64,000 nucleotides of DNA from Aestuariivita boseongensis (GCF_001262635.1 NZ_JXYH01000002.1:1-64000); one strand, 5' to 3'. Positions 44,578 to 53,075 are shown, counted from the first letter of the stretch. A program made the numbers and translations. Notes: generated by a model not told the origin, from the sequence alone.

Positions 44578-45168
44578 CTACTGCCGCGCCGCCCAATCGC
44601 TGCGGGGCAGTTCGAACCATGCCACGTCTTCAGCATAGGCGCGCCCGGTGCCATAGGAATACATGCCGGCCTTGGACAAAACGCGCTTCGAGGCGTGATT
44701 TTCAAGATCGGTGCAGGCAACGATCAACTCAAGGCTGGTTTGCTCGAACCCGAACCGCAAAAGGCATCTGCAGATCTCTGTTGCGTAACCTTGCCCCCAG
44801 GCGGACGGTTTCAGAAGATAGCCGACTTCGATCTGGTCTGTGGGGTAGGCATCCGGCACCACCTGCGACCAGTCCACATCGACGTCTTCCACCGGGATCG
44901 GCGTCAGAACGCCATCGCCAATGGGTTCCCCGGTTGTCTTCAGTTCCGCACACCAGATACCGATGCGTCCGCCTGCCCCGCGTCTGGCCGCCTGGGCAAG
45001 GTGTTTGTCGGCGTCTTCCGCCGACAGCGGATCGCCCGTGACATAGCGCATGACGCGCGCGTCCATCAGAAGATCGCGGCCAAAGTCAGCGTTACCATCC
45101 CCCCAGGGTCGCAGGCGCAGACGGTCCGTCTCAAGCACCAGCGCCTCAGGAGGAAGCGGCGTGATCAT
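44578..45168 (-). CDS. GNAT-family N-acetyltransferase (RimJ/RimL-like)
   Basis: A 196-residue acetyltransferase: LETDRLRLRPW start, IEVGYLLKPSAWGQGYATEI acetyl-CoA loop (about 122-141, Q/R-x-x-G-x-G/A type) and NHASKRVLSKAGM near the end. The start at 45168 overlaps the methyltransferase stop (ATGA), so both are made together from the divergent promoter region at 45945-46132. The substrate is unknown. It could modify an amine intermediate or be a general ribosomal-protein-type GNAT. Confidence 0.82.
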   Translation of the reverse strand: MITPLPPEALVLETDRLRLRPWGDGNADFGRDLLMDARVMRYVTGDPLSAEDADKHLAQAARRGAGGRIGIWCAELKTTGEPIGDGVLTPIPVEDVDVDWSQVVPDAYPTDQIEVGYLLKPSAWGQGYATEICRCLLRFGFEQTSLELIVACTDLENHASKRVLSKAGMYSYGTGRAYAEDVAWFELPRSDWAARQ

Positions 45169-45944
45169 GCGGGTTTGCGGCCCCGGATATGGTGCGGACA
45201 ATGCTCGCCCTTGCGCAGCACGCCCACCAGTTTCTCCCAGATCTCGACCTGATGGGCGATGAAATCCTTGCCGTGTTTTTCCTCCCATCGGGGGCGATTT
45301 GGGCCAGACAGTTCCGCCAATTCGCCCGCAGCAACGTCCGCATACCACGGATTGCGGTTCACCAGTTCCACATCGACAAAACCGGCATCCGCCATGGCCT
45401 TCGCATAGCGTTCGGGCGAAGCCATCGCGAAATCCAGACCTTCGGCCGCGATATACTCGGCCATCTGATCCGACGGCGGGCCGTCATGCGACATCAGCCA
45501 ATCCGAGGCCGCGAACTGCCCGCCCGGTTTCAACACACGGAACGCATCCATGGCCATCGCTTCCTTGTCGGGGATATGGATGATGGAATCCTTGGATACG
45601 ACCACGTCAAACGTGGCGTCTTTAAACGGGAACGGCCCCGGGGTGACCTTCTGGATGGTAATCCGGTCCGCGACCCCTGCCCCTTCCGCGCGCGCACGAG
45701 CGGCGTTGCACACCGGATCCTCTACATCAATGCCGGTGACATGCGCCGCGCCGTAATCGCGCACAAGCGACACAGCAATCGCGCCCGAGCCACAGCCGAT
45801 ATCCATGACATGCTTGCCCGCGATGTCCACACCCTGAAAAACGCGCGCCACTTCGTCCGGTCCGCCGGGAGACAGAAACCCTTCGCCCCAAAGCTCTTCA
45901 AGAAAATCAATATGCTGAGTGGTATAGAGATCTTCGTCCGACAT
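45165..45944 (-). CDS. SAM-dependent methyltransferase resembling phosphoethanolamine N-methyltransferase
   Basis: A 259-residue class I methyltransferase with the SAM motif VMDIGCGSGAIA (about 46-57), motif II-like GIDVEDPV and the segment VVSKDSIIHIPDKEA, which closely resembles the SRDTILHI-x-DK signature of plant-type phosphoethanolamine N-methyltransferases. An N-methylating enzyme placed opposite a demethylase under one operator is notable. It is divergent from the DMGDH-like gene across 188 bp. Aromatic or small-molecule methyltransferase is the alternative. Confidence 0.8.
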   Translation of the reverse strand: MSDEDLYTTQHIDFLEELWGEGFLSPGGPDEVARVFQGVDIAGKHVMDIGCGSGAIAVSLVRDYGAAHVTGIDVEDPVCNAARARAEGAGVADRITIQKVTPGPFPFKDATFDVVVSKDSIIHIPDKEAMAMDAFRVLKPGGQFAASDWLMSHDGPPSDQMAEYIAAEGLDFAMASPERYAKAMADAGFVDVELVNRNPWYADVAAGELAELSGPNRPRWEEKHGKDFIAHQVEIWEKLVGVLRKGEHCPHHIRGRKPA

Positions 45945-46050
45945 CGCGTGTTCCCCCTGTTTTGCAGCGCTTTGCGATAACTATTTAAGCTTTGCGAACA
46001 GGTCACAAGCCCTTTTGCTAAGCAGTCTCGGGGGAAATCGACATTTGCCC

Positions 46051-46076
46051 ATTGAATGGACATTCAATCAATTGAA
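46051..46076. promoter_or_regulatory. TetR/BetI-type operator dyad B
   Basis: ATTGAATG-GA-CATTCAAT (46051-46068) followed by CAATTGAA repeats the double-dyad structure of 33747-33769: both read TGAATG-2 nt-CATTCAATCA and then TTGAA, with one base inserted here. It lies between the leftward methyltransferase gene (start 45944) and the rightward DMGDH-like gene (start 46133), and its last bases overlap a -35 box. Confidence 0.65.
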
Positions 46077-46100
46077 TTGCGGTCAGACGCTTGCTAGGAC
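46072..46100 (+). promoter_or_regulatory. Promoter of the demethylase/molybdenum-hydroxylase operon
   Basis: TTGAAT (46072-46077) and TAGGAC (46095-46100) are exactly 17 bp apart, with transcription expected near 46107 and a leader of about 25 nt containing GAAGGAG. The -35 box is inside operator dyad B, so a bound repressor would block RNA polymerase. The -10 match is modest. Confidence 0.45.
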
Positions 46101-46132
46101 ACGAAAAAGGCGACATTCTGAAGGAGAGTTTG

Positions 46133-48592
46133 ATGTCGGACACCCTGCCCAGCCATGCCCAGACCGTGATTATCGGCGGCGGGTCGATCGGGACGAATAC
46201 GGCCTATCATCTGACCAAGCTGGGTCATAAAGATGTGATCGTTCTGGAACAGGGTCAGCTGACCTCTGGCACGACCTGGCACGCTGCCGGACTGATCGTA
46301 GCCGGGCTTTTGAAATCGGAGGCCGAATGCGCGATCTATACCCATGGGCGCGACCTCTATGCCAATCTGGAACAGGAAACAGGCATTCCGACCGGGTTCC
46401 GTGATGTGGGATATCTGCAGATCGCCACGAATGAGGAACGCCTGCACGAGATGCGGCGCGTGGCGGCCTTCATGCGTCGCTTCGGGATCAACAATCACGA
46501 AGTGTCGGTGAAGGAAGCCCAGGACATGTTCCCCATCGGCGATCTGTCCGATGTGCTGGGCGCGTTTCTGATCCCCGAAGATGGGCGCGCGAACCCTGTG
46601 GATGTCACCATGTCGCTTGCCAAAGGTGCGCGCATGGGCGGCGCGCGCATTTTCGAAGGGGTGCGGGTGACCGAGATCCTGTCGAAGAACGGCACCGCCA
46701 CCGGCGTGCGGACACAAGATGGGCAGGTGATCACGGCCGAGAATGTCGTGATCTGCGGGGGCATGTGGTCTCGGCAACTGGGTGAGAAACACGGCGTGAA
46801 CTTGCCGCTGCAAGCCGCTGAACATTATTACTTAATTACCGAAGCCATTCCCGATCTGCCCCGCGATCTGCCGGTGCTGGAAGACCCGTCCACCTATACC
46901 TATTACCGCGAGGAAGTGGGGGGCATGATGCTGGGTCTTTTTGAGCCCGGCGCGGCCGCCTGGAAGCTGGACGGCATTCCCGATGACTTCCAGTTTGGAG
47001 AGATCGAACCGGATTGGAACCGCGTCGGCCCGGATCTGGAAAAGGCTTATTCCCGCGTGCCGGAAACGATGAATTACGGGGTGAAAAAACTCTTCTGCGG
47101 CCCGGAAAGCTTCACCCCCGATCTGGCGCCTCTGGTCGGGCCGACGTCTGAGATGCGCAACCTCTGGGTCGCCTGCGGCATGAATAGCCTGGGCATTCTG
47201 AACGGCGCGGGTACCGGTATGGTTCTGGCCCATTGGATTGTCGACGGACTGCCGCCCATCGACGTGACAGGCATCAACGTGAACCGTTTCACCAAATGCG
47301 AGGCGACGCCTGCTTTTCGCCGGGATCGCACGCCGGAACTCCTGGGCAAGCTCTTTGGCCAGCATTTCCATAATGAAGGGTTCAAGACCGCGCGCGACGT
47401 CAAACGCTCGGTCCTGCACGATCGGCTCAAGGCCAATGGCGCCTATTTCACCGAAGGCCATGGGTGGGAGATGCCGGATTGGTTTGCGCCCTCCCCGGAA
47501 GAAGCCAAGATCGACAAGCTCAGCTGGTATCGCCAGAATTGGTTTGACTGGCACGCCGAAGAACACCGCGCGGCGCGCGAGGATGTGATCGTGATGGATA
47601 TGTCGACCATGTCCTGCTTCATGGTCGAAGGCCCGCATGCCTGCGCGCTGATGTCCCGCCTGTCGTGCAACGAGGTGGATGTGGAGGTGGGGCGCGTTGT
47701 CTACACCGCCTGGGTCAATGAACGTGGTGGCTTCGAGGCGGATCTGACTGTCACGCGGCTGGCGCAGGACAAATACATGGTCGTGGTGGGCGAAAACTCC
47801 CACGGTCATACCGAGATGCGGATGCGCCGCAATGTGCAGGACGGTGAGTTCGTGGTGATCACGGATGTCACTTTTGGCCGGACCCAGATCAACGTGCATG
47901 GTCCCAAATCGCGCGAATTGCTGCAGCGGATTTCAGGCGCGGACCTGTCGAATGAGGGCTTCCCCTTCATGACCGCGCGGGAGATCGATGTGGGCTATGC
48001 CAATGTGCTGGCCTACCGCGTGACCTTCATCGGCGAACTGGGCTGGGAGCTGCACGTGCCCACGGTCCATGCGGTGCAGACCTATGACCTGATCAAGGAA
48101 GCGGGCAAGGATCTGGGCCTGCGCGATGCGGGAATGCAGACGCTGAATTCCCTGCGGCTTGAGAAGGCCTATCGTGACTTCGGCATTGATGTGGACAACA
48201 CCGACAACCCGATCGAGGCTGGGCTTGGCTTTGCCGTGAAGCTGGACAAACCCGGCGGCTTTATCGGTCGCGACGCGCTGGCCGAGATCAAGGCGCAGGG
48301 CACGCCGAAAACCCGGATGCTGCAATTCCTGCTGAAAGACCCCGAACCGCTTATGTATGGCAACGAGATGATCTATCTGGGCGACCGGCAGGTCGGGTAT
48401 ATTCAGGTGGGCGGCTATGGCCATTCTCTGGGCGGGGCCGTTGGCATCGGATTTGCCGAATTGGATGAGCCGCTGACGGCGGACATCGTGAATAACAGCG
48501 ACTGGTTCATCGAGATTGCCGATGTGAAATACCCCGCGACGGCCTCGCTGAAGCCGCTTTATGATCCGGGGATGGAGAAGATCAAATGCTAG
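46133..48592 (+). CDS. Dimethylglycine-dehydrogenase-like FAD/GcvT demethylase
   Basis: An 819-residue two-domain enzyme of the DMGDH/sarcosine-dehydrogenase/PDPR family. The FAD-binding DAO domain (1-430) has IIGGGSIGTNTAYHL (13-27) and SGTTWHAAGL with His50, the residue that is covalently bound to FAD in mammalian DMGDH. The C-terminal GcvT domain (about 440-810) binds folate and captures formaldehyde as methylene-tetrahydrofolate. ATG at 46133 follows GAAGGAGAG. The likely reaction is oxidative N-demethylation. Paenarthrobacter MABO, which demethylates N-methyl-GABA in nicotine breakdown, has the same architecture. The substrate is not determined. Confidence 0.9.
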   Translation: MSDTLPSHAQTVIIGGGSIGTNTAYHLTKLGHKDVIVLEQGQLTSGTTWHAAGLIVAGLLKSEAECAIYTHGRDLYANLEQETGIPTGFRDVGYLQIATNEERLHEMRRVAAFMRRFGINNHEVSVKEAQDMFPIGDLSDVLGAFLIPEDGRANPVDVTMSLAKGARMGGARIFEGVRVTEILSKNGTATGVRTQDGQVITAENVVICGGMWSRQLGEKHGVNLPLQAAEHYYLITEAIPDLPRDLPVLEDPSTYTYYREEVGGMMLGLFEPGAAAWKLDGIPDDFQFGEIEPDWNRVGPDLEKAYSRVPETMNYGVKKLFCGPESFTPDLAPLVGPTSEMRNLWVACGMNSLGILNGAGTGMVLAHWIVDGLPPIDVTGINVNRFTKCEATPAFRRDRTPELLGKLFGQHFHNEGFKTARDVKRSVLHDRLKANGAYFTEGHGWEMPDWFAPSPEEAKIDKLSWYRQNWFDWHAEEHRAAREDVIVMDMSTMSCFMVEGPHACALMSRLSCNEVDVEVGRVVYTAWVNERGGFEADLTVTRLAQDKYMVVVGENSHGHTEMRMRRNVQDGEFVVITDVTFGRTQINVHGPKSRELLQRISGADLSNEGFPFMTAREIDVGYANVLAYRVTFIGELGWELHVPTVHAVQTYDLIKEAGKDLGLRDAGMQTLNSLRLEKAYRDFGIDVDNTDNPIEAGLGFAVKLDKPGGFIGRDALAEIKAQGTPKTRMLQFLLKDPEPLMYGNEMIYLGDRQVGYIQVGGYGHSLGGAVGIGFAELDEPLTADIVNNSDWFIEIADVKYPATASLKPLYDPGMEKIKC

Positions 48593-48602
48593 GGACCCGC
48601 CC

Positions 48603-48986
48603 ATGACAGCGGAAGATCAGATCGCCTTGGTCACGCGGTATTTCACCGCCGTCGATGCCGAGGACCTGCCCGGCGTTCTGGCCACACTCACCGAAGATTG
48701 CTGCTTTACCGTGGAAACCCATGGTGTTGTGCTGAACGGGACGGATGAGATTTCCGGGATGCTCAAACGGCTTTGGGCCAATCACAAGGCGGTGCGGCAC
48801 CACCAGTTCAGATATGTGGCCGACCCTTTGGCGGAACGGATCGCGGCCCAGTTCCTGGTGGAAAATACCGAACATGACGGGTCGCTCACACACAAGTCGA
48901 ACTGCAATTTCTTCGATATCCGAAACGGGCGTTTTTCGCGCGTTTCCGTCTATATGGCGGGTGCAAATACTCTGGAGCAGGAATAG
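48603..48986 (+). CDS. NTF2/SnoaL-like small protein
   Basis: A 127-residue alpha+beta-barrel-like protein with the usual order: helix EDQIALVTRYFTAVDAEDLPGV, strand ATLTEDCCFTVETHG, then LVENTEHDGSLTHKSNCNFFDIRNGRFSRVSVYM, typical of SnoaL/ketosteroid-isomerase-like folds. Such proteins can be isomerases, dehydratases or hydrolases acting in the pocket of the barrel. It begins 10 bp after the demethylase stop, so it is in the same operon. No catalytic residues can be assigned. Confidence 0.78.
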   Translation: MTAEDQIALVTRYFTAVDAEDLPGVLATLTEDCCFTVETHGVVLNGTDEISGMLKRLWANHKAVRHHQFRYVADPLAERIAAQFLVENTEHDGSLTHKSNCNFFDIRNGRFSRVSVYMAGANTLEQE

Positions 48987-49044
48987 GCTTGGACAAACGA
49001 CTCGCGGATCTCGGATCCCAAACGTGAAATCAGGAGGGAACGAC

Positions 49045-49905
49045 ATGCACTATCTCTCACCGACAACGGTCGACGATGCTGTGGCCATGCTGGCAGCCCA
49101 GACGGGCGATTGCCGCATCCTTGCCGGGGGCACCGACCTTTTGGTGCGCATGAAATCGGGCTTTGCCGAACCCGATGCCATCGTGGACATCAAACGTATC
49201 GAAGGGATGCGCGACATTCTGCACGAAGATGGCGGTTTTCGGATCGGCGCCGGGGTCTCGGGCGCTGAAATGTCCGAAAATGCCGATCTGGTCGCCGCCT
49301 GGCCCGGCGTGGTTGAGGCTGCGGGTCTCATCGGGTCAACCCAGATCCAGGGCCGCGCGACGATGGCGGGTAACCTGTGCAACGCCTCACCCGCCGCGGA
49401 CTCTGTGCCCGCTATGGTGGCCGCGAATGCGGTGGCGCGGATTGCCGGCCCGAATGGCCAGCGCGACCTGCCCGTGGCCGAAGTGCCGACAGGTCCTGGC
49501 AAAACGTCCCTCGCACCGGGCGAATTCGTCACTTCGATCTTTTTACCTGCACGGCCTGACCGGTCGGGCGATGCCTATCTGCGCTTTATCCCGCGCACCG
49601 AAATGGACATTGCCGTCGTGGGTTGCGGCGTATCGGTGACGCTGGACGAAAACGGCACATGCACCGATGCGCGGGTCGCGCTGGGTGCGGTTGCGCCCAC
49701 CGTGATCCTTGTGCCCGAGGCGGCAGAGGCGTTGATCGGCACCACGCTGGATGACGCCGTGCTGGAGGCGGTGGCCAAAGCCTGTAGTGCAGCCGCCACG
49801 CCGATTTCCGACAAACGCGGAACGGTAGAATTCCGCACCCATGTGGCAGGCGTTCTGGCCCGCCGCGCGACCAAGATCGCCAAAACCCGTGCAGGAGGCA
49901 AATGA
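49045..49905 (+). CDS. Molybdenum hydroxylase, FAD-binding medium subunit
   Basis: A 286-residue FAD subunit of the xanthine-oxidase/CO-dehydrogenase family. The FAD pyrophosphate motifs AGGTDLL (about 27-33) and TIGG-equivalent GSTQIQGRATMAGNLCNASPAAD (about 95-117) are intact. Start ATG at 49045 follows AGGAGGG. It passes electrons from the 2Fe-2S subunit to an acceptor. The M-S-L gene order is the same as in many CO-dehydrogenase-like operons. The frame's 100-codon upstream extension is a shadow of the NTF2-like gene. Confidence 0.92.
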   Translation: MHYLSPTTVDDAVAMLAAQTGDCRILAGGTDLLVRMKSGFAEPDAIVDIKRIEGMRDILHEDGGFRIGAGVSGAEMSENADLVAAWPGVVEAAGLIGSTQIQGRATMAGNLCNASPAADSVPAMVAANAVARIAGPNGQRDLPVAEVPTGPGKTSLAPGEFVTSIFLPARPDRSGDAYLRFIPRTEMDIAVVGCGVSVTLDENGTCTDARVALGAVAPTVILVPEAAEALIGTTLDDAVLEAVAKACSAAATPISDKRGTVEFRTHVAGVLARRATKIAKTRAGGK

Positions 49906-50384
49906 TGACCAAGGTTCATGTGACAACCACGATCAACGGCGATCCCACGGAATTCCTGTGCGAGCCGGATGAAACCCTGCTGGATGTGCTGCGCGACCGG
50001 CTGGGCATGACCGGGTCGAAAGAAGGCTGCGGCACGGGCGATTGCGGCGCCTGTTCGGTTACTTTGAACGGGCGGCTGGTCTGTTCCTGCCTGGTGCTGG
50101 GGGCCGAGGCCGAAGGGCAAGAGATCGGTACGATCGAAGGCATGGCGCAGGGTGAAAACCTGCATGTGCTGCAGAAGAAGTTCATCGAACATGCAGCGCT
50201 CCAATGCGGGATCTGCACACCGGGTCTGTTGGTTGCGGCCAAGTCGCTCTTGGAGAAAAACCCCGACCCGACCGAAGAAGAGACACGGTATTGGCTGGCG
50301 GGCAATCTCTGCCGCTGCACCGGTTATGACAAAATCATTCGCGCCGTGATGGATGCGGCCAAAGAGATGCGGGAGGCAGCGTAA
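49902..50384 (+). CDS. Molybdenum hydroxylase, 2Fe-2S small subunit
   Basis: A 160-residue subunit with two 2Fe-2S clusters: the plant-ferredoxin-type set in EGCGTGDCGACSVTL plus a later Cys (about 43-65), and the C-terminal set CGICTPG and CRCTGY (about 105-143). It carries electrons from the molybdenum site to FAD. The start overlaps the medium-subunit stop and its stop overlaps the large-subunit start, so all three subunits are co-translated. Confidence 0.95.
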   Translation: MMTKVHVTTTINGDPTEFLCEPDETLLDVLRDRLGMTGSKEGCGTGDCGACSVTLNGRLVCSCLVLGAEAEGQEIGTIEGMAQGENLHVLQKKFIEHAALQCGICTPGLLVAAKSLLEKNPDPTEEETRYWLAGNLCRCTGYDKIIRAVMDAAKEMREAA

Positions 50385-52633
50385 TGGCACTCGACAGCAA
50401 ATCGGATCTTCCCCAATTCAAAGTCGTGGGCACCCGCCCTGCCCGGCCTGACGGCATCGACAAGGTGACAGGCCGCGCGCGGTTCGGGGCGGACATGTCC
50501 GCGCCCGGGATGCTCACGGGATTGATCCTGCGCAGCCCACACGCACATGCGCGGATCGTGTCGATCGATACGTCCAAGGCCGAAGCCCTTGCGGGCGTAC
50601 ATGCCGTGGTCACGCGCAAGGATTTCCGCGAAATCACGGATGACGATTTCACCGCTGATATCCTCGATAACTGCATGGCGGGCGCAAAGGCGCTCTATGA
50701 CGGGCATGCGATTGCGGCTGTGGCTGCGTCCTCGACCAAGATCGCGCGGGAGGCTTTGAAGCTGATCGACGTGACCTATGAAAAGCTGGATCACGTGACA
50801 GACGTGGATGAGGCGATCGAGGACGGCGCGCCCGTTCTGCATGAAGGCCGTAGCGATGAAACCGTGCCTGCGGGCATGTCGCCGAATGTGCTGTCGCGTT
50901 ATGAGTTTGGCCATGGCGACCCCGAAGAGGGGTTGAAGAACGCCGATCATGTAGTTGAAAGAACGTATAAAACCGAAGCCACGCACCAGGGTTATATCGA
51001 ACCTCACGCGTGTCTGGCGCAGATGGGTCCGGATGGTCAGGGCGATCTGTGGGTCTGTACGCAAGGCCATTACATGGTGCGCAATACCTGTGCTGCGATC
51101 CTCGGGATCGAACAAGGCCAGCTGCGCGTCACCGCGTCAGAAATCGGCGGTGGGTTCGGTGGGAAGACCACGCTTTTCCTGGAACCTGTCGCGCTGATGC
51201 TGGCCAAGAAATCCGGCCGCCCGGTGAAAATGGTCATGACACGCTCCGAGGTGCTGCGCGCGACGGGGCCGACCGCATCGACCTCCATCGACGTGAAAAT
51301 CGGTATGACCAAAGACGGCAAGATCACCGCCGGCTTTGCCGAAATGCGTTACCAGGGCGGCGCCTATCCCGGATCACCCGTCGAATTCGGCGCCATGTCG
51401 GCCTTTGCGCCCTATGATCTGGAGCATGTGAAAACGATTGGTTGGGACATTGTCACCAACCGTCCCAAAGCCGCCGCATACCGCGCGCCGGGTGCGCCCA
51501 TGGCCGCATTTGCCGTGGAAAGCGCGATTGACGAACTGGCCCGCCATTTCGGCCTCGACCCGCTGGAAGTGCGCCTGAAAAACGCGGCGCGTGAAGGCAC
51601 GAAGGCGTCTTACGGGCCCACCTACCCCGCCATCGGGTTGGAAGCGACCTTGCGCACCGCCAAGGACCATCCGCATTGGTCCGCGCCCCTGGGCGAGAAC
51701 CAGGGCCGCGGTGTGGCCTGTGGCTTCTGGTTCAACTTTGGCGGCGATACCTGTGTGACGCTGAACATCACGCCGGATGGCACCGTGACCGTCTCCGAAG
51801 GCAACCCGGATATTGGCGGCTCCCGCGCGTCCATGTCGATGATGGCGGCTGAAGAGCTGGGCATTCCCTATGAGAAGGTCCGCACCATCGTCGCCGACAC
51901 GGGCAGCTTGGGTCAGAACGAGGTCACGGACGGCTCTCGCGTTACTTTCGCGGTGGGGTTGGCCACGATCGAAGCCGCCCGCGCGGCTAAGCGCGAAATG
52001 TGCAAGCGCGCCGCGATGATCTGGGGCATCGATGAAGAGGCCGTGGAATGGGTCGATGGCGCCGCACAGCCAGCAGGCCCCAATGCCGGAAAATTCCCGC
52101 CCATGACCCTGGCCGAGATTGCTGAGACCGCGTCCAACACCGGCGGCCCCATCGCCGGCCATCACGAGGCCAACCCCGAGGGTGCCGGCGTCAGCTTTGC
52201 CACCCATATGTGCGATGTGGAGGTCGACCCGGATACAGGTGCCGCGAAAATCCTGCGCTATACCGTGTTCCAGGACGCGGGTAAGGCGATCCACCCGGCC
52301 TATGTCGAAGGGCAGTTCCAGGGCGGTGCGGCGCAAGGCATCGGCTGGGCATTGAACGAGGAGTATATCTATGGTGATGACGGCATTCTGCAGAATGCCG
52401 GTTTCCTGGATTACCGCGTTCCGGTGGCCTCAGACCTTCCGATGATCGACGCGGTCATTCTGGAGATCCCGAACCCCGGCCACCCCTATGGCGTTCGAGG
52501 TGTGGGCGAAACCTCGATTGTCCCCCCGCTTGCGGCTGTCGCCAATGCGGTATCGGCCGCGGCGGGCGTCCGAATGACGGACCTGCCGATGTCTCCGCCG
52601 AAGCTGCTGGCAGCCCTGCACGCCAAGGGCTGA
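50384..52633 (+). CDS. Molybdenum hydroxylase, molybdopterin-binding large subunit
   Basis: A 749-residue catalytic subunit binding molybdopterin cytosine dinucleotide. The catalytic glutamate is in RGVGETS (Glu709) and the glycine-rich GGGFGGKT loop is present. The active-site loop reads AYRAPGAPMA, not the VAYRCSFR with the Mo-Cu cysteine of form I CO dehydrogenase, so this is not a CO oxidiser. Relatives hydroxylate N-heterocycles, aldehydes, or pseudooxynicotine-type compounds. In this cluster an N-methylated heterocycle or an aldehyde intermediate is a sensible substrate class. Confidence 0.92.
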   Translation: MALDSKSDLPQFKVVGTRPARPDGIDKVTGRARFGADMSAPGMLTGLILRSPHAHARIVSIDTSKAEALAGVHAVVTRKDFREITDDDFTADILDNCMAGAKALYDGHAIAAVAASSTKIAREALKLIDVTYEKLDHVTDVDEAIEDGAPVLHEGRSDETVPAGMSPNVLSRYEFGHGDPEEGLKNADHVVERTYKTEATHQGYIEPHACLAQMGPDGQGDLWVCTQGHYMVRNTCAAILGIEQGQLRVTASEIGGGFGGKTTLFLEPVALMLAKKSGRPVKMVMTRSEVLRATGPTASTSIDVKIGMTKDGKITAGFAEMRYQGGAYPGSPVEFGAMSAFAPYDLEHVKTIGWDIVTNRPKAAAYRAPGAPMAAFAVESAIDELARHFGLDPLEVRLKNAAREGTKASYGPTYPAIGLEATLRTAKDHPHWSAPLGENQGRGVACGFWFNFGGDTCVTLNITPDGTVTVSEGNPDIGGSRASMSMMAAEELGIPYEKVRTIVADTGSLGQNEVTDGSRVTFAVGLATIEAARAAKREMCKRAAMIWGIDEEAVEWVDGAAQPAGPNAGKFPPMTLAEIAETASNTGGPIAGHHEANPEGAGVSFATHMCDVEVDPDTGAAKILRYTVFQDAGKAIHPAYVEGQFQGGAAQGIGWALNEEYIYGDDGILQNAGFLDYRVPVASDLPMIDAVILEIPNPGHPYGVRGVGETSIVPPLAAVANAVSAAAGVRMTDLPMSPPKLLAALHAKG

Positions 52634-52636
52634 GCC

Positions 52637-52882
52637 ATGGTACAGGTCAAGATCTGGGGATCGTTGGCGGCTTTCGCCGACGATCAGTCACAGGTCGAGA
52701 TCGAGGCGAAGAACCTGCGCGAATTGCTGGATGGGCTGGCCGCAGCCTATCCAGCGATGCGCCCGCAACTGGACCGTGGTGTTTCGGTCTCAATCGACGG
52801 CAGGATTTACAACGACAGCTGGTTCACGCCCATCCGCGAAGACAGCGAGGTTGTTTTGCTGGCCCGGCTGAAAGGCGGTTAG
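52637..52882 (+). CDS. MoaD/ThiS-like sulfur-carrier protein
   Basis: An 81-residue ubiquitin-fold protein ending in the Gly-Gly tail (ARLKGG) needed for thiocarboxylation by an E1-like enzyme. It is 3 bp after the large subunit and is the last gene of the operon. MoaD supplies sulfur to the molybdopterin dithiolene, so a dedicated copy beside a molybdenum hydroxylase makes sense. A role as sulfur carrier for another pathway cannot be excluded. Confidence 0.8.
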   Translation: MVQVKIWGSLAAFADDQSQVEIEAKNLRELLDGLAAAYPAMRPQLDRGVSVSIDGRIYNDSWFTPIREDSEVVLLARLKGG

Positions 52883-52922
52883 CACACCGCGCAGGCCCGG
52901 CAAGGTAGAAGAGTTCGGCAGA

Positions 52923-52950
52923 GAGAACGGGTCTGATACCGGACGTTCTC
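52923..52950. other. Inverted repeat after the molybdenum-hydroxylase operon
   Basis: GAGAACG (52923-52929) pairs with CGTTCTC (52944-52950), with an inner GGT/ACC pair that may extend the stem. It is about 40 bp after the last stop codon and has no U-tract. It may serve as a transcript end, or it may be chance. The remaining sequence up to 53060 holds no gene that I can see. Confidence 0.35.
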
Positions 52951-53075
52951 AGCACGGGGCCTTACCGTGGCGCTGGCCGCAACATATGAAGGTCCTGTTG
53001 CCTTGAGCCGGATCACAGACGAAGCCGCAATACTAAATTACAATCGGGGCGCAACTGGCATTGGGGAGATTCGCT

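Noticed and set aside
49045-52633. Carbon monoxide dehydrogenase (coxMSL)
   Set aside because: The subunit order fits, but the large subunit lacks the Cys-containing active-site loop of form I CO dehydrogenase. The name would mislead.
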